Position numbers and translations under genes: made by a program. Of a stretch of DNA of 64,000 nucleotides, positions 14,715 to 24,745 are shown piece after piece (the first letter of the stretch is position 1; each line of letters opens with the position of its first letter). Where the stretch lies: NCBI RefSeq assembly GCF_016612995.1, contig NZ_JAEOAH010000041.1, positions 1-64,000 of the forward strand. Direction: 5' to 3'. The notes beneath the pieces were generated by a model that worked only from the letters and a program-made list of their open reading frames with translations, made no database searches and had not been told where the DNA came from. Origin of the DNA: Viridibacillus soli (GTDB taxonomy: Bacteria; Bacillota; Bacilli; Bacillales_A; Planococcaceae).

Positions 14715-15935
14715 TTAATTTGTCGGACTATTTGTTAATGTTAGTTCTTTTTCGATTATTTCCCCAGCTCTGTAAGCTTTGATTTTTAATTTTTCGCCGA
14801 CGTTTTTCTTGTTGTATAAATGTTTTCGAAGATCAATTGAATTTTCTACTTTTTGACCATCAATTTCAACGATGACATCGTATTGCTCTAAACCTGCTTT
14901 TGCGGCTGCTGAGTTTTTAACGATGCTACTAATCACAATACCTTCAGTTACCTCAGCTGGTAATTTTAATGTACGACTTTGGTGGAATGCAGGAACATTT
15001 GTTAAATCGACTAATGATACACCCATTGATGGTCGTTCTACTTTACCTGATTTTTGTAGTTCATTAATGACAGGGATTGCTGTGTTGATTGGAATAGAGA
15101 ATCCTAATCCTTCAATAGTTGACTGAGAAATTTTCATTGAGTTAATTCCTACAACTTCACCCGCAAGGTTCACAAGAGCACCACCACTGTTACCCGGGTT
15201 TATGGCTGCATCTGTTTGTAATACTTCCGCTTGCCAGTCTGGTTTACCGTCCCCATCTAAATCAACTGGTACTGTACGGTCTTTACCTGACACGACGCCT
15301 TTTGTAACAGAGCCGTAGAAATCCAGACCAAGCGGATTACCGATAGCAATTACTGTTTCACCTTGTTTTAGGACATCTGAGTTACCAAACGTAGCAATTG
15401 TATCGACTTTTTTACTTGAAATTGAGATGACGGCTAAATCTGTCCAAACGTCACTTCCGATTAGTTTCGCTTTTTCTTTTGTACCATCTGGAAACGTTAC
15501 TTCTAATTGTTTGGCACCTTCGACTACGTGATTATTTGTAACGATGTATGCTGTGTCACCGTCTTTTTTATAAATAACACCTGAGCCACTACCAGCTTCT
15601 TTAGTAGCTGTTTCAGATTGGTTCCAAAAATCCTGTTCTGTTTCTTGGATATTTGTAATGCCGACAACTGCTCCAGCTGCCTTTTCAACAGCTTCTGTAA
15701 CATCTGTAGTGACCTCTGTTGCCACTTGCTGCGGTGTGTTATTTATAGTAGTACTTGGGTTTGACGAATTGCTCGTACCATTTGGCAAAAGCCCCACCAT
15801 TGATGGCATTAGTAGCCAAACAAGTAATGCGCCAATAATGACACCGATAAACCCACTAAAGAAATAACCTGCTTTGCTGCTGCGTTTTTTAGAACGACTT
15901 CTATCTTCTCCGTTAATATTATCGTAATACCCCAT
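14715..15935 (-). CDS. htrC: HtrA-family membrane-anchored serine protease
   Basis: 406 residues: a short charged cytosolic tail, one membrane helix (about 25-45), a Ser/Thr/Asn linker, a trypsin-like domain and a PDZ domain. The catalytic triad is visible as TNNHVVEGA (His), WTDLAVI (Asp) and NPGNSGGALV (Ser). The PDZ region contains 'SAAAKAGLEQYDVIVEIDGQ'. HtrA proteases degrade misfolded proteins at the membrane surface. The ATG at 15935 is chosen because AAGGGATG lies just upstream and covers the alternative ATG at 15944. It follows walJ, as yyxA/htrC does in B. subtilis, but a terminator at 16078 precedes it, so it is at least partly separately expressed. Confidence 0.92.
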   Translation of the reverse strand: MGYYDNINGEDRSRSKKRSSKAGYFFSGFIGVIIGALLVWLLMPSMVGLLPNGTSNSSNPSTTINNTPQQVATEVTTDVTEAVEKAAGAVVGITNIQETEQDFWNQSETATKEAGSGSGVIYKKDGDTAYIVTNNHVVEGAKQLEVTFPDGTKEKAKLIGSDVWTDLAVISISSKKVDTIATFGNSDVLKQGETVIAIGNPLGLDFYGSVTKGVVSGKDRTVPVDLDGDGKPDWQAEVLQTDAAINPGNSGGALVNLAGEVVGINSMKISQSTIEGLGFSIPINTAIPVINELQKSGKVERPSMGVSLVDLTNVPAFHQSRTLKLPAEVTEGIVISSIVKNSAAAKAGLEQYDVIVEIDGQKVENSIDLRKHLYNKKNVGEKLKIKAYRAGEIIEKELTLTNSPTN

Positions 15936-16077
15936 ACGTATCATCCCTTCGTTATTAACCTGATAGTTACACTATATCGTTCAAACATTAAAATCAGATG
16001 AAAATGAATTAAAAATCAGTTCAAAATTGGCTTCTTTATTTTTCATCTCCGTAGCATATATTTCCCTATTAGCGCAT

Positions 16078-16104
16078 AAAAAAACCTCTCTTTCTAAAGA
16101 GAGG
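16078..16104 (-). terminator. Terminator of the wal operon
   Basis: CCTCTCTTT and AAAGAGAGG pair around a 2-nt core (16085-16104); on the minus strand the stem is followed by TTTTTTT. It ends the walRKHIJ transcript. Confidence 0.9.
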
Positions 16105-16113
16105 AAAAATTTA

Positions 16114-16902
16114 TTACACTGTTACCATTTTAGTAGGTTCATCTGCATCCGTATCCAAAAGACTCACAAATTCACCCGGCATAATGCCACATGATTGCAG
16201 TGTTTGAGATACGCTCATGCGTGCTAAATCTTTCATATTATTATCTTTGCTTAAATGTGATAGATAAATACGCGTTGGTTTTTGCTCAACGACTTCGCTC
16301 ATAGCAACAGCAGCATCCTCATTTGAAACATGGCCAACATCACTTAAAATACGTCGTTTTGTAGACCAAGGATAGCTGCCCATTTGTAGCATACTTACAT
16401 CATGATTACTTTCAAAAACGAAGGAATCTGCTCCTTTAATAATCCCTTTCATACGATCGCTAACATAACCTGTATCAGTAATGATAACAAGTTTGCGACC
16501 ATTCTCATGGAAAGTGTAAAACATTGGGTCAGCAGCATCATGGGAAACAGCGAATGATTCAATATCAATTGAGCCAAATGATTGCGCTGTTTCCATATCA
16601 AATTGGAAGCGTTGTTCTAATGGAATATTGCCGACTTTGTCATCCATTGCAGCCCATGTTTTAGCGTTGGCGTAAACCGGGACATGATATTTACGCGCTA
16701 ACACGCCCACACCTTTTATATGATCAATATGCTCATGTGTTACAAAGATGCCGCTTAGCTTCTTAATATCGCGGTCAACTTTTGCAAAAAGCTGCTCCAT
16801 TTTCTTACCTGTTAGACCAGCATCGACGATAAATGTATGGTCATCATTTTCTACATAAATAGCATTGCCCGTACTGCCACTTGCTAATACACTGAACTGC
16901 AT
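16114..16902 (-). CDS. walJ: WalJ (YycJ) metallo-beta-lactamase-fold nuclease
   Basis: 262 residues. The metal site HxHxDH is seen as [11 protein letters not shown], with SHDAADP, ITDTGY and the C-terminal [10 protein letters not shown] as further ligand regions. WalJ is related to 5'-3' exonucleases of the MBL superfamily and has been linked to replication-cell wall coordination and mismatch repair. It is the last gene of the wal operon, 16 bp behind walI, the same place as in B. subtilis and S. aureus. All metal ligands appear intact. Confidence 0.94.
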   Translation of the reverse strand: MQFSVLASGSTGNAIYVENDDHTFIVDAGLTGKKMEQLFAKVDRDIKKLSGIFVTHEHIDHIKGVGVLARKYHVPVYANAKTWAAMDDKVGNIPLEQRFQFDMETAQSFGSIDIESFAVSHDAADPMFYTFHENGRKLVIITDTGYVSDRMKGIIKGADSFVFESNHDVSMLQMGSYPWSTKRRILSDVGHVSNEDAAVAMSEVVEQKPTRIYLSHLSKDNNMKDLARMSVSQTLQSCGIMPGEFVSLLDTDADEPTKMVTV

Positions 16903-16918
16903 AGTAAAGACTCCTTAT

Positions 16919-17755
16919 TTAGCTTCTAATTCTTCCCCATTCATTATCTTTTAATTCTTCTCCATTCAAATGAATGTTGATAACTTGGCCATCTACAGCA
17001 TTAACAAAATAATCCGCTTCGTCACCTTCCACAAAATCAACATGTATATGCCAAGTTGGCGCAAGTACTTGTGTCTTGGTTAAAGGAACAAGTGTAGAAT
17101 ATCCAAGCTGTGGTTTTGTAATTTTCGAATCTTGTTTTAAAAATCCTTTTTCATATAGTACTTTGATTGCTTCTAGAGCAGTGAGTAACGTACTTTTCTC
17201 ACCAAATGCCGCCAGTGAATCGAACATCGTTTGTTTATAACCTGTCACTGCAAAGTCCTTATCCCAGTGTAATTTGACAACTGCGTTTTGGTTGATATAA
17301 ATCATACGGTCATTGGATTTTTGGAAAAAAGTTGCTTCTCTTTTTTCCTCATCGATATACCAAAGTTTATAGGTTTCCCCTGCATACACATTCTTTTTCA
17401 TAAACTCTGTGAGGCTAGAGGCATCCTTAATGCTTTTTAACGGCACTGGATTTTCAAATTTTGATGTAAGCAAAGATCCATTAGTATCAAAGTACTGATT
17501 GTCATATACTTTTTTTAGCTCTTCTATGTTAAATTGTTTTATTTGTCCTGATATATACGAAACTTTTTCTTTTTTTTGGGGCAGACTTTTCACCGTAATG
17601 TTCTCATCATTTAAGCGAGCTTCAATCGTCGTTTCAGCAGCAAGGGGCTCGACTTCTTGTGCCTCATTGTAGCGATTGACGTAAAGCGAGTAAAGGAAGA
17701 CATTTAAAATCGAGAATACGATAATGAAGATGGTTTTCGTTTTACTCCAATCCAA
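16919..17755 (-). CDS. walI: WalI (YycI), membrane regulator of WalK
   Basis: 278 residues. One N-terminal membrane helix (SKTKTIFIIVFSILNVFLYS) is followed by an extracytoplasmic domain with the YycI-type repeat 'YTLVPL...W-V-VD--EYFVNAVDG-V' at its end. It forms a complex with WalH and WalK and modulates kinase activity. The TTG at 17755 is chosen because it gives the family start MDWSKTK and has GGGGGTG 6 bp upstream. The gene overlaps the 3' end of walH by 14 bp, indicating translational coupling. Confidence 0.93.
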   Translation of the reverse strand: MDWSKTKTIFIIVFSILNVFLYSLYVNRYNEAQEVEPLAAETTIEARLNDENITVKSLPQKKEKVSYISGQIKQFNIEELKKVYDNQYFDTNGSLLTSKFENPVPLKSIKDASSLTEFMKKNVYAGETYKLWYIDEEKREATFFQKSNDRMIYINQNAVVKLHWDKDFAVTGYKQTMFDSLAAFGEKSTLLTALEAIKVLYEKGFLKQDSKITKPQLGYSTLVPLTKTQVLAPTWHIHVDFVEGDEADYFVNAVDGQVINIHLNGEELKDNEWGRIRS

Positions 17756-19088
17756 TATTAGCACCCCCCACTATACTCTGTGAGACATGTTCCCATTTAC
17801 CATTAATACTGTAAAACCACATAGGCTCTAGTGTGAATAATTGTGGAATGTCATTTTTCATTAAGTAATAGCCTGAACGGATTTCATCAATATCGTCGTA
17901 TTTTATTTCTTTATTATTTACAAGTCGCTCTATCACTTCTGGACCAGATATTAACTTACCTTCACCTTTTTCTGGCAAGGACACCGGTTTGTAATACGGG
18001 CGTGTATATGTTGAGATGCGACCATTACCCCACTGGGTAGAAATTTCGGTTAATGTAACTGTTCGATCACTAAAGACAGGCTGGTCCTGTAAATACAATT
18101 GGTAAGTAACTTTTTGTTTTTCGACAGCATTATAACGGAAATCACCTGTCCAACCACCATGTTCATTAATAAAATCGAACGTATTTAAAATGAGCTTAGA
18201 TTTTACTGTCATTTCTTTATTTTCTACAACAGATATATTGACGAAGTTGAGCGTACGCGCTTGTGGATCGACGGTCATAAGAGCTTTATCATCCGTGTAC
18301 TTTTCGTTACCTGTTGCTTCATCTGGACTATGTTTAACGATATTAGGATTAGAGAAGAGCGCTTTTCTATAGCGATCAACTGGATCAGTTTGAACTAAAT
18401 ACGTGTATTTTGTAATGTTAATCTCTTTTTCTGGCAAATAAAAGTTAGTCATTCCCTCACGTCCAATTTCAACGTAATTAGGGAAGGTTTTTGCCACTGT
18501 TAATACATTATCTTGGAAGCCTTTTTCACTATTTACTTTAATTTTTGCTTTATAGAGTTGATTCTTTTGTGAGTTAGCAAAAAAAACAAGTAACTCATTT
18601 GTGTTCAGGTCGTTGCTGTTCATCTTACTCCAGTCGACAATCATACGATCAAATGACGCTTCGGGTATTTTCTTATTTAGTACAGGTAGTAGTTTTTGGA
18701 ATACAGGGAATGGAATTTCGCCTGTGAAGAACAATGTCATGCGATTATTCATACCCACTAGTTCATCGAGCTTCTCAGCGTCTAAATTATTGCTTACAAG
18801 TGTTAAATCAGATACTTGCCAACTCTTCATTTCGTTCAAGATATCTTGCATTTCCTCATTAACATTTGTACCTTTCCATTTTTCGTTCTTATGGAAAATC
18901 ATTCGGTATGGCTTAATTACGTCTGCTATTTGACGCTTTTTACCGATTGAAATATCAACGACCTTTGTTGGCTCGATTGTGACGTAGTTTGGTTTGTATG
19001 TCCAAATAGAAAAGGTAAGTGTAATACTCAATAAAACAAGGACGAATAGGACAACTGACTTTATTTGCTCAATATACTTCAATCCCAT
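17742..19088 (-). CDS. walH: WalH (YycH), membrane regulator of WalK
   Basis: 448 residues with one N-terminal helix (SVVLFVLVLLSITLTFSIW) followed by a large extracytoplasmic domain beginning YKPNYVTIEP, as in YycH. With WalI it binds the WalK kinase in the membrane and tunes WalR phosphorylation. The length is close to B. subtilis YycH (455). It overlaps walK by 10 bp upstream and walI by 14 bp downstream, so the operon is tightly coupled. Confidence 0.94.
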   Translation of the reverse strand: MGLKYIEQIKSVVLFVLVLLSITLTFSIWTYKPNYVTIEPTKVVDISIGKKRQIADVIKPYRMIFHKNEKWKGTNVNEEMQDILNEMKSWQVSDLTLVSNNLDAEKLDELVGMNNRMTLFFTGEIPFPVFQKLLPVLNKKIPEASFDRMIVDWSKMNSNDLNTNELLVFFANSQKNQLYKAKIKVNSEKGFQDNVLTVAKTFPNYVEIGREGMTNFYLPEKEINITKYTYLVQTDPVDRYRKALFSNPNIVKHSPDEATGNEKYTDDKALMTVDPQARTLNFVNISVVENKEMTVKSKLILNTFDFINEHGGWTGDFRYNAVEKQKVTYQLYLQDQPVFSDRTVTLTEISTQWGNGRISTYTRPYYKPVSLPEKGEGKLISGPEVIERLVNNKEIKYDDIDEIRSGYYLMKNDIPQLFTLEPMWFYSINGKWEHVSQSIVGGANIGLE

Positions 19089-20902
19089 TCACCTGCCTCG
19101 TCTAATTCGTATGGCAATGTGAAGAAGATCGTTGTTCCATGTCCTTCATCACTTTCTGCCCAAATTTTCCCGCCGTGAGCTTGAATCATTTCTCTAGAAA
19201 TAGCTAAGCCTAGACCAGTCCCACCCATTGAACGAGCTCTAGCACGGTCTACACGATAGAATCGATCGAATATGCGGTCAACATTTTCCTTCGGTATACC
19301 CATACCATCATCGGAAATCATAACTTTTAAAATGCCATCTTGCGCTGTTACGCCAAAACGGATATTGCCTCCATCTGGAGAATATTTTAATGCATTCGAA
19401 ATAATATTATCGATGACTTGTGTAATTTTATCGGTGTCAAGCTCTACATAGCATGCTGTATCAGAAATGAGTCGCTGGAATTCCACGTTTTTCGATTTTG
19501 ACATTTCAAAGCGATCGATAATACGTTCGAATAATTTATTGAAATCTACGATATCTGCATTTAACTCGTACTCTCTACTATCCATACGAGATAGTTGTAG
19601 TAAGTCATTTACAAGCCGAATCATACGCTCGGTTTCTGTTTGCGTAACATCTAGGAATGTAGGTGCGATATTTTCATCTCGCCAAGCACCATCCGCTAAT
19701 GCTTCTAAGTAGCTACGCATCGTTGTTAATGGGGTACGCAGTTCATGCGAAACATTGGATACAAATTCACGGCGTTCCATTTCAATTTTTTCTTGCTCTG
19801 TAATATCATGAAGCACCGTAATAAGACCATTCACAAAACCAGTTTCTTTTTGAATGACAGAGAAATTCGCACGCCAAATATAAGGGTGGTCTGGTGAGCT
19901 AAAGTCTAGATTTACAGCATCTTTCATATGGATTAAATCCTCAAAAGTATACCCCTCATCTAACCCTAAAACAGATATGAGTGGGCGCCCCATTAGTTCA
20001 TCATGCTCACCTTTAAATAATTGCTGTGCAGGTGTGTTGATCAGCATAATACGTCCTTTGCGATCAGTCGCAATTACACCATCTGTCATATTAGCTAAGA
20101 CAGATGCAAGCTTCCTACGTTCACCTTCTGTTGTAGATTGCGCTTCCTGAAGCCTATTTGTTAAATGATTAAAGGCAATTGCCAGCTGTCCAATTTCATC
20201 ATTTCCATAAACTCGTACTTTTCGCGAGAAATTCCCTTTCGCCATTGCTTGAGCTTGTTTTCGCATATCTGATATTGGCTTCGTAATCGTTTTTGCGATG
20301 AAAATGCCGAGTACAATTGTAATGGCTAACGCAATTGCAGTTCCGCCCGCTAAAATACGATTGATCTCGTTCATCTGTTCAAAAACACGTTCGATATTCG
20401 CTTTTAAGTAGACGGTTCCAATGACTTTACCATTGGATGTAATTGGAGTTATCAATACCCATACTCGTTTTCTCGTTTGATCATCTAATGCGATATTCTC
20501 GGAGCTTGTTTGGGTTGCTAATGATTGGCGTACTAAAGCCTCCACCGAGCGCTGCCCTATTATAGACTGGTTGCTCGTATCGGATGTAGCTAAAATGCGG
20601 TAACGTGCATCAATGACACGAATTTCGCTTATATCTTCAGATGATAGTCCGTTTAGTACCGTTCTCAGGCTTTGCTCCAGTTTGGGATCATCTTCTGTAC
20701 GATCCTTTAATAGCTCCTCTTTTACACTGAATGTCACTAATTTTAGGCGGTCAGAAACGGATGTTTCGAAGTTTGTTTTTAATTTTTGTTCCAATCCGTT
20801 TGCGAAATAGAGTCCTATAATTTGCATAGCTATTAAAATTAATAGCACGTAAATAAGCACTAGCTTTACGTGAACGGATTTTAAAAAGCTGACTTTCTGC
20901 AT
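19079..20902 (-). CDS. walK: WalK sensor histidine kinase
   Basis: 607 residues: TM1 (about 13-31), extracellular Cache/PAS-type domain (about 35-180), TM2 (about 183-203), HAMP (about 205-255), PAS (about 265-370), HisKA with the phosphoacceptor in FVSHELRTPLTTMRSYLEAL, and HATPase with N box (IDNIISNALKYSP), G1 (ISDDGMGIP) and G2 (GGTGLGLAI). It controls WalR and thereby the expression of peptidoglycan hydrolases; the regulon is essential in most Bacillota. It starts 5 bp after walR. No catalytic residue is missing. Confidence 0.97.
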   Translation of the reverse strand: MQKVSFLKSVHVKLVLIYVLLILIAMQIIGLYFANGLEQKLKTNFETSVSDRLKLVTFSVKEELLKDRTEDDPKLEQSLRTVLNGLSSEDISEIRVIDARYRILATSDTSNQSIIGQRSVEALVRQSLATQTSSENIALDDQTRKRVWVLITPITSNGKVIGTVYLKANIERVFEQMNEINRILAGGTAIALAITIVLGIFIAKTITKPISDMRKQAQAMAKGNFSRKVRVYGNDEIGQLAIAFNHLTNRLQEAQSTTEGERRKLASVLANMTDGVIATDRKGRIMLINTPAQQLFKGEHDELMGRPLISVLGLDEGYTFEDLIHMKDAVNLDFSSPDHPYIWRANFSVIQKETGFVNGLITVLHDITEQEKIEMERREFVSNVSHELRTPLTTMRSYLEALADGAWRDENIAPTFLDVTQTETERMIRLVNDLLQLSRMDSREYELNADIVDFNKLFERIIDRFEMSKSKNVEFQRLISDTACYVELDTDKITQVIDNIISNALKYSPDGGNIRFGVTAQDGILKVMISDDGMGIPKENVDRIFDRFYRVDRARARSMGGTGLGLAISREMIQAHGGKIWAESDEGHGTTIFFTLPYELDEAGEWD

Positions 20903-20907
20903 GTACC

Positions 20908-21618
20908 TTACTCCTGTTCAGGATTTCTTAAGTAATATCCCACTCCACGGCGTGTTACGATCCATGCTGGATGGCTTGGATTATCTTCAATTTTCTCACG
21001 TAAGCGGCGAATCGTTACATCAACCGTGCGCACGTCTCCAAAATAATCGTAGCCCCATACTGTTTGCAATAAATGCTCACGTGTCATAACTTGACCAATA
21101 TGTTTTGCTAAATAATGAAGTAATTCGAATTCACGGTGTGTAAGTTCAATTGCTTGATCTCGTTTTAATACTAAATAAGCTTCTGGTTGAATAACAAGTA
21201 AGCCAACTACGATATCACTTGATGATTCTTCCTGCTCGTCTGTTGCCGTTGTTGATTGGTGACGACGCATATTTGCTTTCACACGAGCAATTAGTTCGCG
21301 TGTGCTAAATGGTTTTGTCACATAGTCATCTGCTCCTAATTCTAAGCCTAATACTTTATCAATCTCGGAGTCTTTTGCTGTTAACATAATAATAGGTATA
21401 TCGTATTTTTTCCGTACTTCACGACAGACTTCTATGCCATCACGTTTCGGTAACATGATATCTAAAAGCATTAAATCTGGTTGGATTTCCTCTACCTTTT
21501 CAAGTGCTTCATCACCATCATAGGCACAAACTACTTTGTAACCTTCTTTTATTAAATTAAACTGTAGTATATCTGCAATCGGTTTTTCATCATCTACAAC
21601 TAAAATTGTCTTGTCCAC
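20908..21618 (-). CDS. walR: WalR response regulator
   Basis: 236 residues. Receiver domain with acidic pocket (VVDDEKP), phosphoacceptor Asp ([11 protein letters not shown]), Thr/Lys (MLTAKD, VTKPFS), and an OmpR-type winged helix with '[16 protein letters not shown]' and '[13 protein letters not shown]'. It activates autolysin genes and represses their inhibitors. The GTG at 21618 is preferred to the ATG at 21636: GAAGGGAAG lies 7 bp before the GTG, and it yields the canonical start [18 protein letters not shown]. First gene of the wal operon. Confidence 0.96.
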   Translation of the reverse strand: MDKTILVVDDEKPIADILQFNLIKEGYKVVCAYDGDEALEKVEEIQPDLMLLDIMLPKRDGIEVCREVRKKYDIPIIMLTAKDSEIDKVLGLELGADDYVTKPFSTRELIARVKANMRRHQSTTATDEQEESSSDIVVGLLVIQPEAYLVLKRDQAIELTHREFELLHYLAKHIGQVMTREHLLQTVWGYDYFGDVRTVDVTIRRLREKIEDNPSHPAWIVTRRGVGYYLRNPEQE

Positions 21619-21747
21619 ATTTATACTTCCCTTCATATTTAAATTTTATTTATACTGTAAATTAATGTTAGTTTCCGTATATTCCATACAGTTAACTCTA
21701 TCATGCTTTAGCATTCGGCGCATCTTTTGAATCCCGAAAGAGACTGG

Positions 21748-21763
21748 TATTTCCCGGGGAATA
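21748..21763. promoter_or_regulatory. Candidate Noc-binding site upstream of walR
   Basis: TATTTCCCGGGGAATA matches the Noc target ATTTCCCGGGAAAT at 13 of 14 core positions. It lies in the intergenic region between walR and the M23 peptidase gene, and noc itself is at 38.5 kb. Confidence 0.5.
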
Positions 21764-21798
21764 TTACAATTCATCATTTTTTTGAAGTGAATTCTATG

Positions 21799-21830
21799 TA
21801 AAAAAACAGTCCACTTTCTTAATGGACTGT
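21799..21830 (-). terminator. Terminator of the M23 peptidase gene
   Basis: ACAGTCCA and TGGACTGT form the stem (21806-21830). On the minus strand it is followed by TTTTTTT. Confidence 0.88.
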
Positions 21831-21842
21831 GTTGTTCTATTT

Positions 21843-23309
21843 TTATTTTAATACATTTAACGGATTAAGTAATTTTCCATCCTTTGACACTTCAAAATGT
21901 AAATGTACTCCTGTTGAATTACCTGTAGTCCCCATAATACCTAATTTAGAGCCTTGAGCTACTGCCTGTCCCACAGTCACATCAATAGATGCTAAGTGGC
22001 CATATACTGTTTGATAGCCGTTATTATGGTCGATTGTTACTTTATTGCCGTAAGTACCATCTACATCAGCAAATATGACGACACCATTATCAGTTGCTTT
22101 AATTGTCAGTCCATCTGGTCTAGCAATATCAATCCCTCGGTGTAACTCTCCCCAGCGATAGCCCATTTCGCTTGAAATATAACCACCTTCTGTTGGCCAT
22201 TCAAAGCTACCTTTACCTCGTGATGGAACTTCCTTTGTCCCCTTAACAACTACACGTGTTTCCGCTTCTTTCGTAACATATTCTGTTGTTACTGTTTCTG
22301 AAGCATTGTCACCGTCAACTTCGGTTATTAAGTGCGTCACTAGCATTTTACCATCCGCGCCTTTTTGTTCTACTTCCTTCTCACCAGTCAACATTTTTTT
22401 ATCTCTTTTAACGATAGTTTCATGCTTAATTTTTTCTACTTTTTTAGTTTCCTTTGTTAATTCGATATTTATCAAAGGTTCTGACTCTGCAACTTTAATG
22501 GGATGTCCAATTGGCAGAGATCTTCTATCTGTTAAATTATGATTTAGTTTCAAAAGCTTAGATGCTGTTATATTGTGATTTGCTGCGACACTACTAATAG
22601 TATCACCCTTTTTAATTGTATATTGTTTCTCTTGAAGCTTGCCTTTGGTTAATAATTTAACAGCTTTCTTCACTGTTAAAATATTGGCTGGATTCGTATT
22701 TTCTGTTATACCAGAAACCGATTGTTTTACAGAAATACCTACAATACGTGTTTCATCTTTCTTTAATGGTGGTAAAGGTATATGTGAGTCTTCCATAGCA
22801 TTCAATACTTTAAGTTCTTTGGGTGAAATATATTGCAATTTAAGCTGACGAATTGTTTCTTCATATGCATCAATGTCTTTGACATAGGCTGCCACCTTAC
22901 CATCGATTAGTAATGCAAAAGCTGAAGCTTCAATTGTTAATACATCGTCTAGCTTTTCCAAAGTGTCTTCGTCATTTGTATTCTCTAAAAAAACCTGCTC
23001 TGATACAATGGACAAGTCAGACGTCGCCTTCAGCGAAAGGTTTTTGTAATGGGTGCTCACCTTTTTCACTTTGTCATCGATAAGCGTATCAATCGACTTC
23101 TCGTTTGATACGGCTCCGATATATTGATCCTTCATGTATATATGATAAATTTTATGCAATTGGCTATCTTGCTGTGCATTTGCGTAACCGATATTGAGTG
23201 TAAATACTGAAATGAGTAATGTTGCGATAGTTGCTACTCTTATTGCTGTTGACTGGCGGTTTCGTTTGGGAGATCTTATGTTCTCACTACTATTCCGTTT
23301 CAAACGCAT
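21843..23309 (-). CDS. LysM-G5-M23 cell-wall metallopeptidase
   Basis: 488 residues. A basic N-terminus and a signal/anchor helix (IATLLISVFTLNIGYANA) precede an unassigned region (about 45-225), a LysM domain (QYTIKKGDTISSVAANHN, about 230-275), a G5 domain (about 280-355) and a peptidase M23 domain (about 370-488). The zinc ligands are in GELHRGIDIARP (His, Asp) and GVHLHFEVSKDG (HxH). M23 enzymes cleave peptide bridges in peptidoglycan. It lies just upstream of walR in the same direction but behind its own terminator. As a cell-wall hydrolase next to the wal operon it may belong to the WalR regulon, but no clear WalR box is seen. Confidence 0.92.
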   Translation of the reverse strand: MRLKRNSSENIRSPKRNRQSTAIRVATIATLLISVFTLNIGYANAQQDSQLHKIYHIYMKDQYIGAVSNEKSIDTLIDDKVKKVSTHYKNLSLKATSDLSIVSEQVFLENTNDEDTLEKLDDVLTIEASAFALLIDGKVAAYVKDIDAYEETIRQLKLQYISPKELKVLNAMEDSHIPLPPLKKDETRIVGISVKQSVSGITENTNPANILTVKKAVKLLTKGKLQEKQYTIKKGDTISSVAANHNITASKLLKLNHNLTDRRSLPIGHPIKVAESEPLINIELTKETKKVEKIKHETIVKRDKKMLTGEKEVEQKGADGKMLVTHLITEVDGDNASETVTTEYVTKEAETRVVVKGTKEVPSRGKGSFEWPTEGGYISSEMGYRWGELHRGIDIARPDGLTIKATDNGVVIFADVDGTYGNKVTIDHNNGYQTVYGHLASIDVTVGQAVAQGSKLGIMGTTGNSTGVHLHFEVSKDGKLLNPLNVLK

Positions 23310-23679
23310 GATAAGCTCCTTTCGTTTTTTTGAATTAAATGGATTATTAAATTTGCAAGAGTTCTCTCAAAATCAAGCTTCTCTAATTTACCACATCCCA
23401 TTTTTCTATTGAACTTATTAAACTCGATGTAATTGAATTGTATAATTGATTCCAGTTATCCGTATTTTTTTACATAAGTAGGATATAATGCAGTTCTTTT
23501 TCATTAATACAGCTAATTTTTATATACATTATTCACCATTTTACTCTCTATATATACAAAAATCCTATTTCATTTTCGTAACAATTGTTACAAATAAGTA
23601 CTTTTCCCTTTTGTATTTGTTAATATTCCGTTAAAATTAAGTTAGAATTATTAGATTTCTATAGATTGGGGCGATTGAG
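23310..23679. other. Divergent intergenic region, M23 peptidase / YitT
   Basis: 370 bp, very AT-rich, with no ORF. It must hold both promoters. A 14-bp perfect palindrome, GTAACAATTGTTAC, at 23578-23591 lies about 90 bp before the yitT-like start. Confidence 0.5.
23578..23591. promoter_or_regulatory. Perfect palindrome, possible operator
   Basis: GTAACAATTGTTAC is self-complementary over 14 bp and lies upstream of the YitT-family gene. The regulator is unknown. Confidence 0.3.
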
Positions 23680-24597
23680 TTGAATGACTCAAACAGGAAC
23701 ATGGAAGATATTTTGAAAGAAGCAAAGAAATTAAACGAAAAGAATAGGAAAACTTCTAAAGGAAGGTTACTCTATCGCATTATTATGGTTATGCTTGGGG
23801 CCATTATTATGGCTGTTGCACTTGAGCTATTTCTTGTACCAAACAACATTTTAGATGGTGGGATTGTCGGTATATCTATTATCGTAGCCTACCTTACAAG
23901 CTTGCCACTAGGATTATTCATTTTCCTCTTGAACATACCTTTCTTTTTCCTCGGTTATAAGCAAATTGGTAAAACATTCGCCTTATCAACCGCATTAGGA
24001 ATTACTACTTTATCTATAGCTACAATTCTATTACATCCTATTCAAGCTTTTACAAGCGACTTGTTATTATCTACAGTATTTGGCGGCATCGTCCTCGGTA
24101 CCGGTGTTGGTATTGTTATCCGCTATGGTGGTTCCCTTGATGGCACTGAAATTTTAGCAATTTTATTTAATAAAAACTCACCTTTCTCTGTAGGCGAAAT
24201 TATTATGTTCTTCAACTTAATCATCTTCACAGTAGCGGGCTTTGTTTTCACATGGGAACAAGCAATGTATTCCGTACTTGCTTACTTCATAGCCTACAAA
24301 ACGATTGATGTCGTCATTCAAGGCCTTGATGAATCAAAAGCCGTATATATTATTAGTGACGAATATGAAGAGATCGGTCGTGCTATTATGGATCGTCTTG
24401 GCCGTGGGGTTACATATTTAATAGGAGAAGGCGCTTATACTGGCGACAGAAAAAAAGTGATTTTCACTGTTATTACAAGACTGGAAGAGTCCAAACTCAC
24501 AACGATTGTAGAAGAACTCGATGATCATGCCTTCCTCGCAATCGGCAATATCGCCGAAGTTCGCGGCGGACGCTTTAAAAAGAAAGATATTCACTAA
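23680..24597 (+). CDS. YitT/DUF2179-family membrane protein
   Basis: 305 residues. A charged N-terminus is followed by about five membrane helices (about 28-210: IIMVMLGAIIMAVALELFLV, PLGLFIFLLNIPFFFLG and others) and a C-terminal soluble DUF2179 domain (about 220-300) with 'AVYIISDEYEEIGRAIMDRLGRGVT' style sequence cut by a GEGAYTG loop. The family is common in Firmicutes in several paralogues; its transport substrate is not established. The TTG at 23680 has GGGGCGATTGAG upstream; an ATG seven codons later is an alternative. It is a single-gene unit closed by the terminator at 24602. Confidence 0.88.
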   Translation: MNDSNRNMEDILKEAKKLNEKNRKTSKGRLLYRIIMVMLGAIIMAVALELFLVPNNILDGGIVGISIIVAYLTSLPLGLFIFLLNIPFFFLGYKQIGKTFALSTALGITTLSIATILLHPIQAFTSDLLLSTVFGGIVLGTGVGIVIRYGGSLDGTEILAILFNKNSPFSVGEIIMFFNLIIFTVAGFVFTWEQAMYSVLAYFIAYKTIDVVIQGLDESKAVYIISDEYEEIGRAIMDRLGRGVTYLIGEGAYTGDRKKVIFTVITRLEESKLTTIVEELDDHAFLAIGNIAEVRGGRFKKKDIH

Positions 24598-24601
24598 ATG
24601 T

Positions 24602-24637
24602 AAAAAAGCTAATTCTCTAATGAGAATTAGCTTTTTT
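24602..24637. terminator. Bidirectional terminator between yitT-like gene and purA
   Basis: AAAAAAGCTAATTCTC and GAGAATTAGCTTTTTT pair perfectly around a 4-nt loop, with T runs on both strands. Confidence 0.92.
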
Positions 24638-24745
24638 ACTTTACATAGTTGTAATTGCTTTGATTGAAAATAAATGATAAGAAACTATAAAAAATAGTGG
24701 GAAAATTAATTTCTCTGCTATTTAACTCTATCTATTGCAATATGC

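Noticed and set aside
23428-23444. WalR box TGTAAT-N5-TGTATA before the M23 peptidase gene
   Set aside because: The second half misses the TGTWAH consensus and it points away from the gene; such AT-rich matches are expected by chance.
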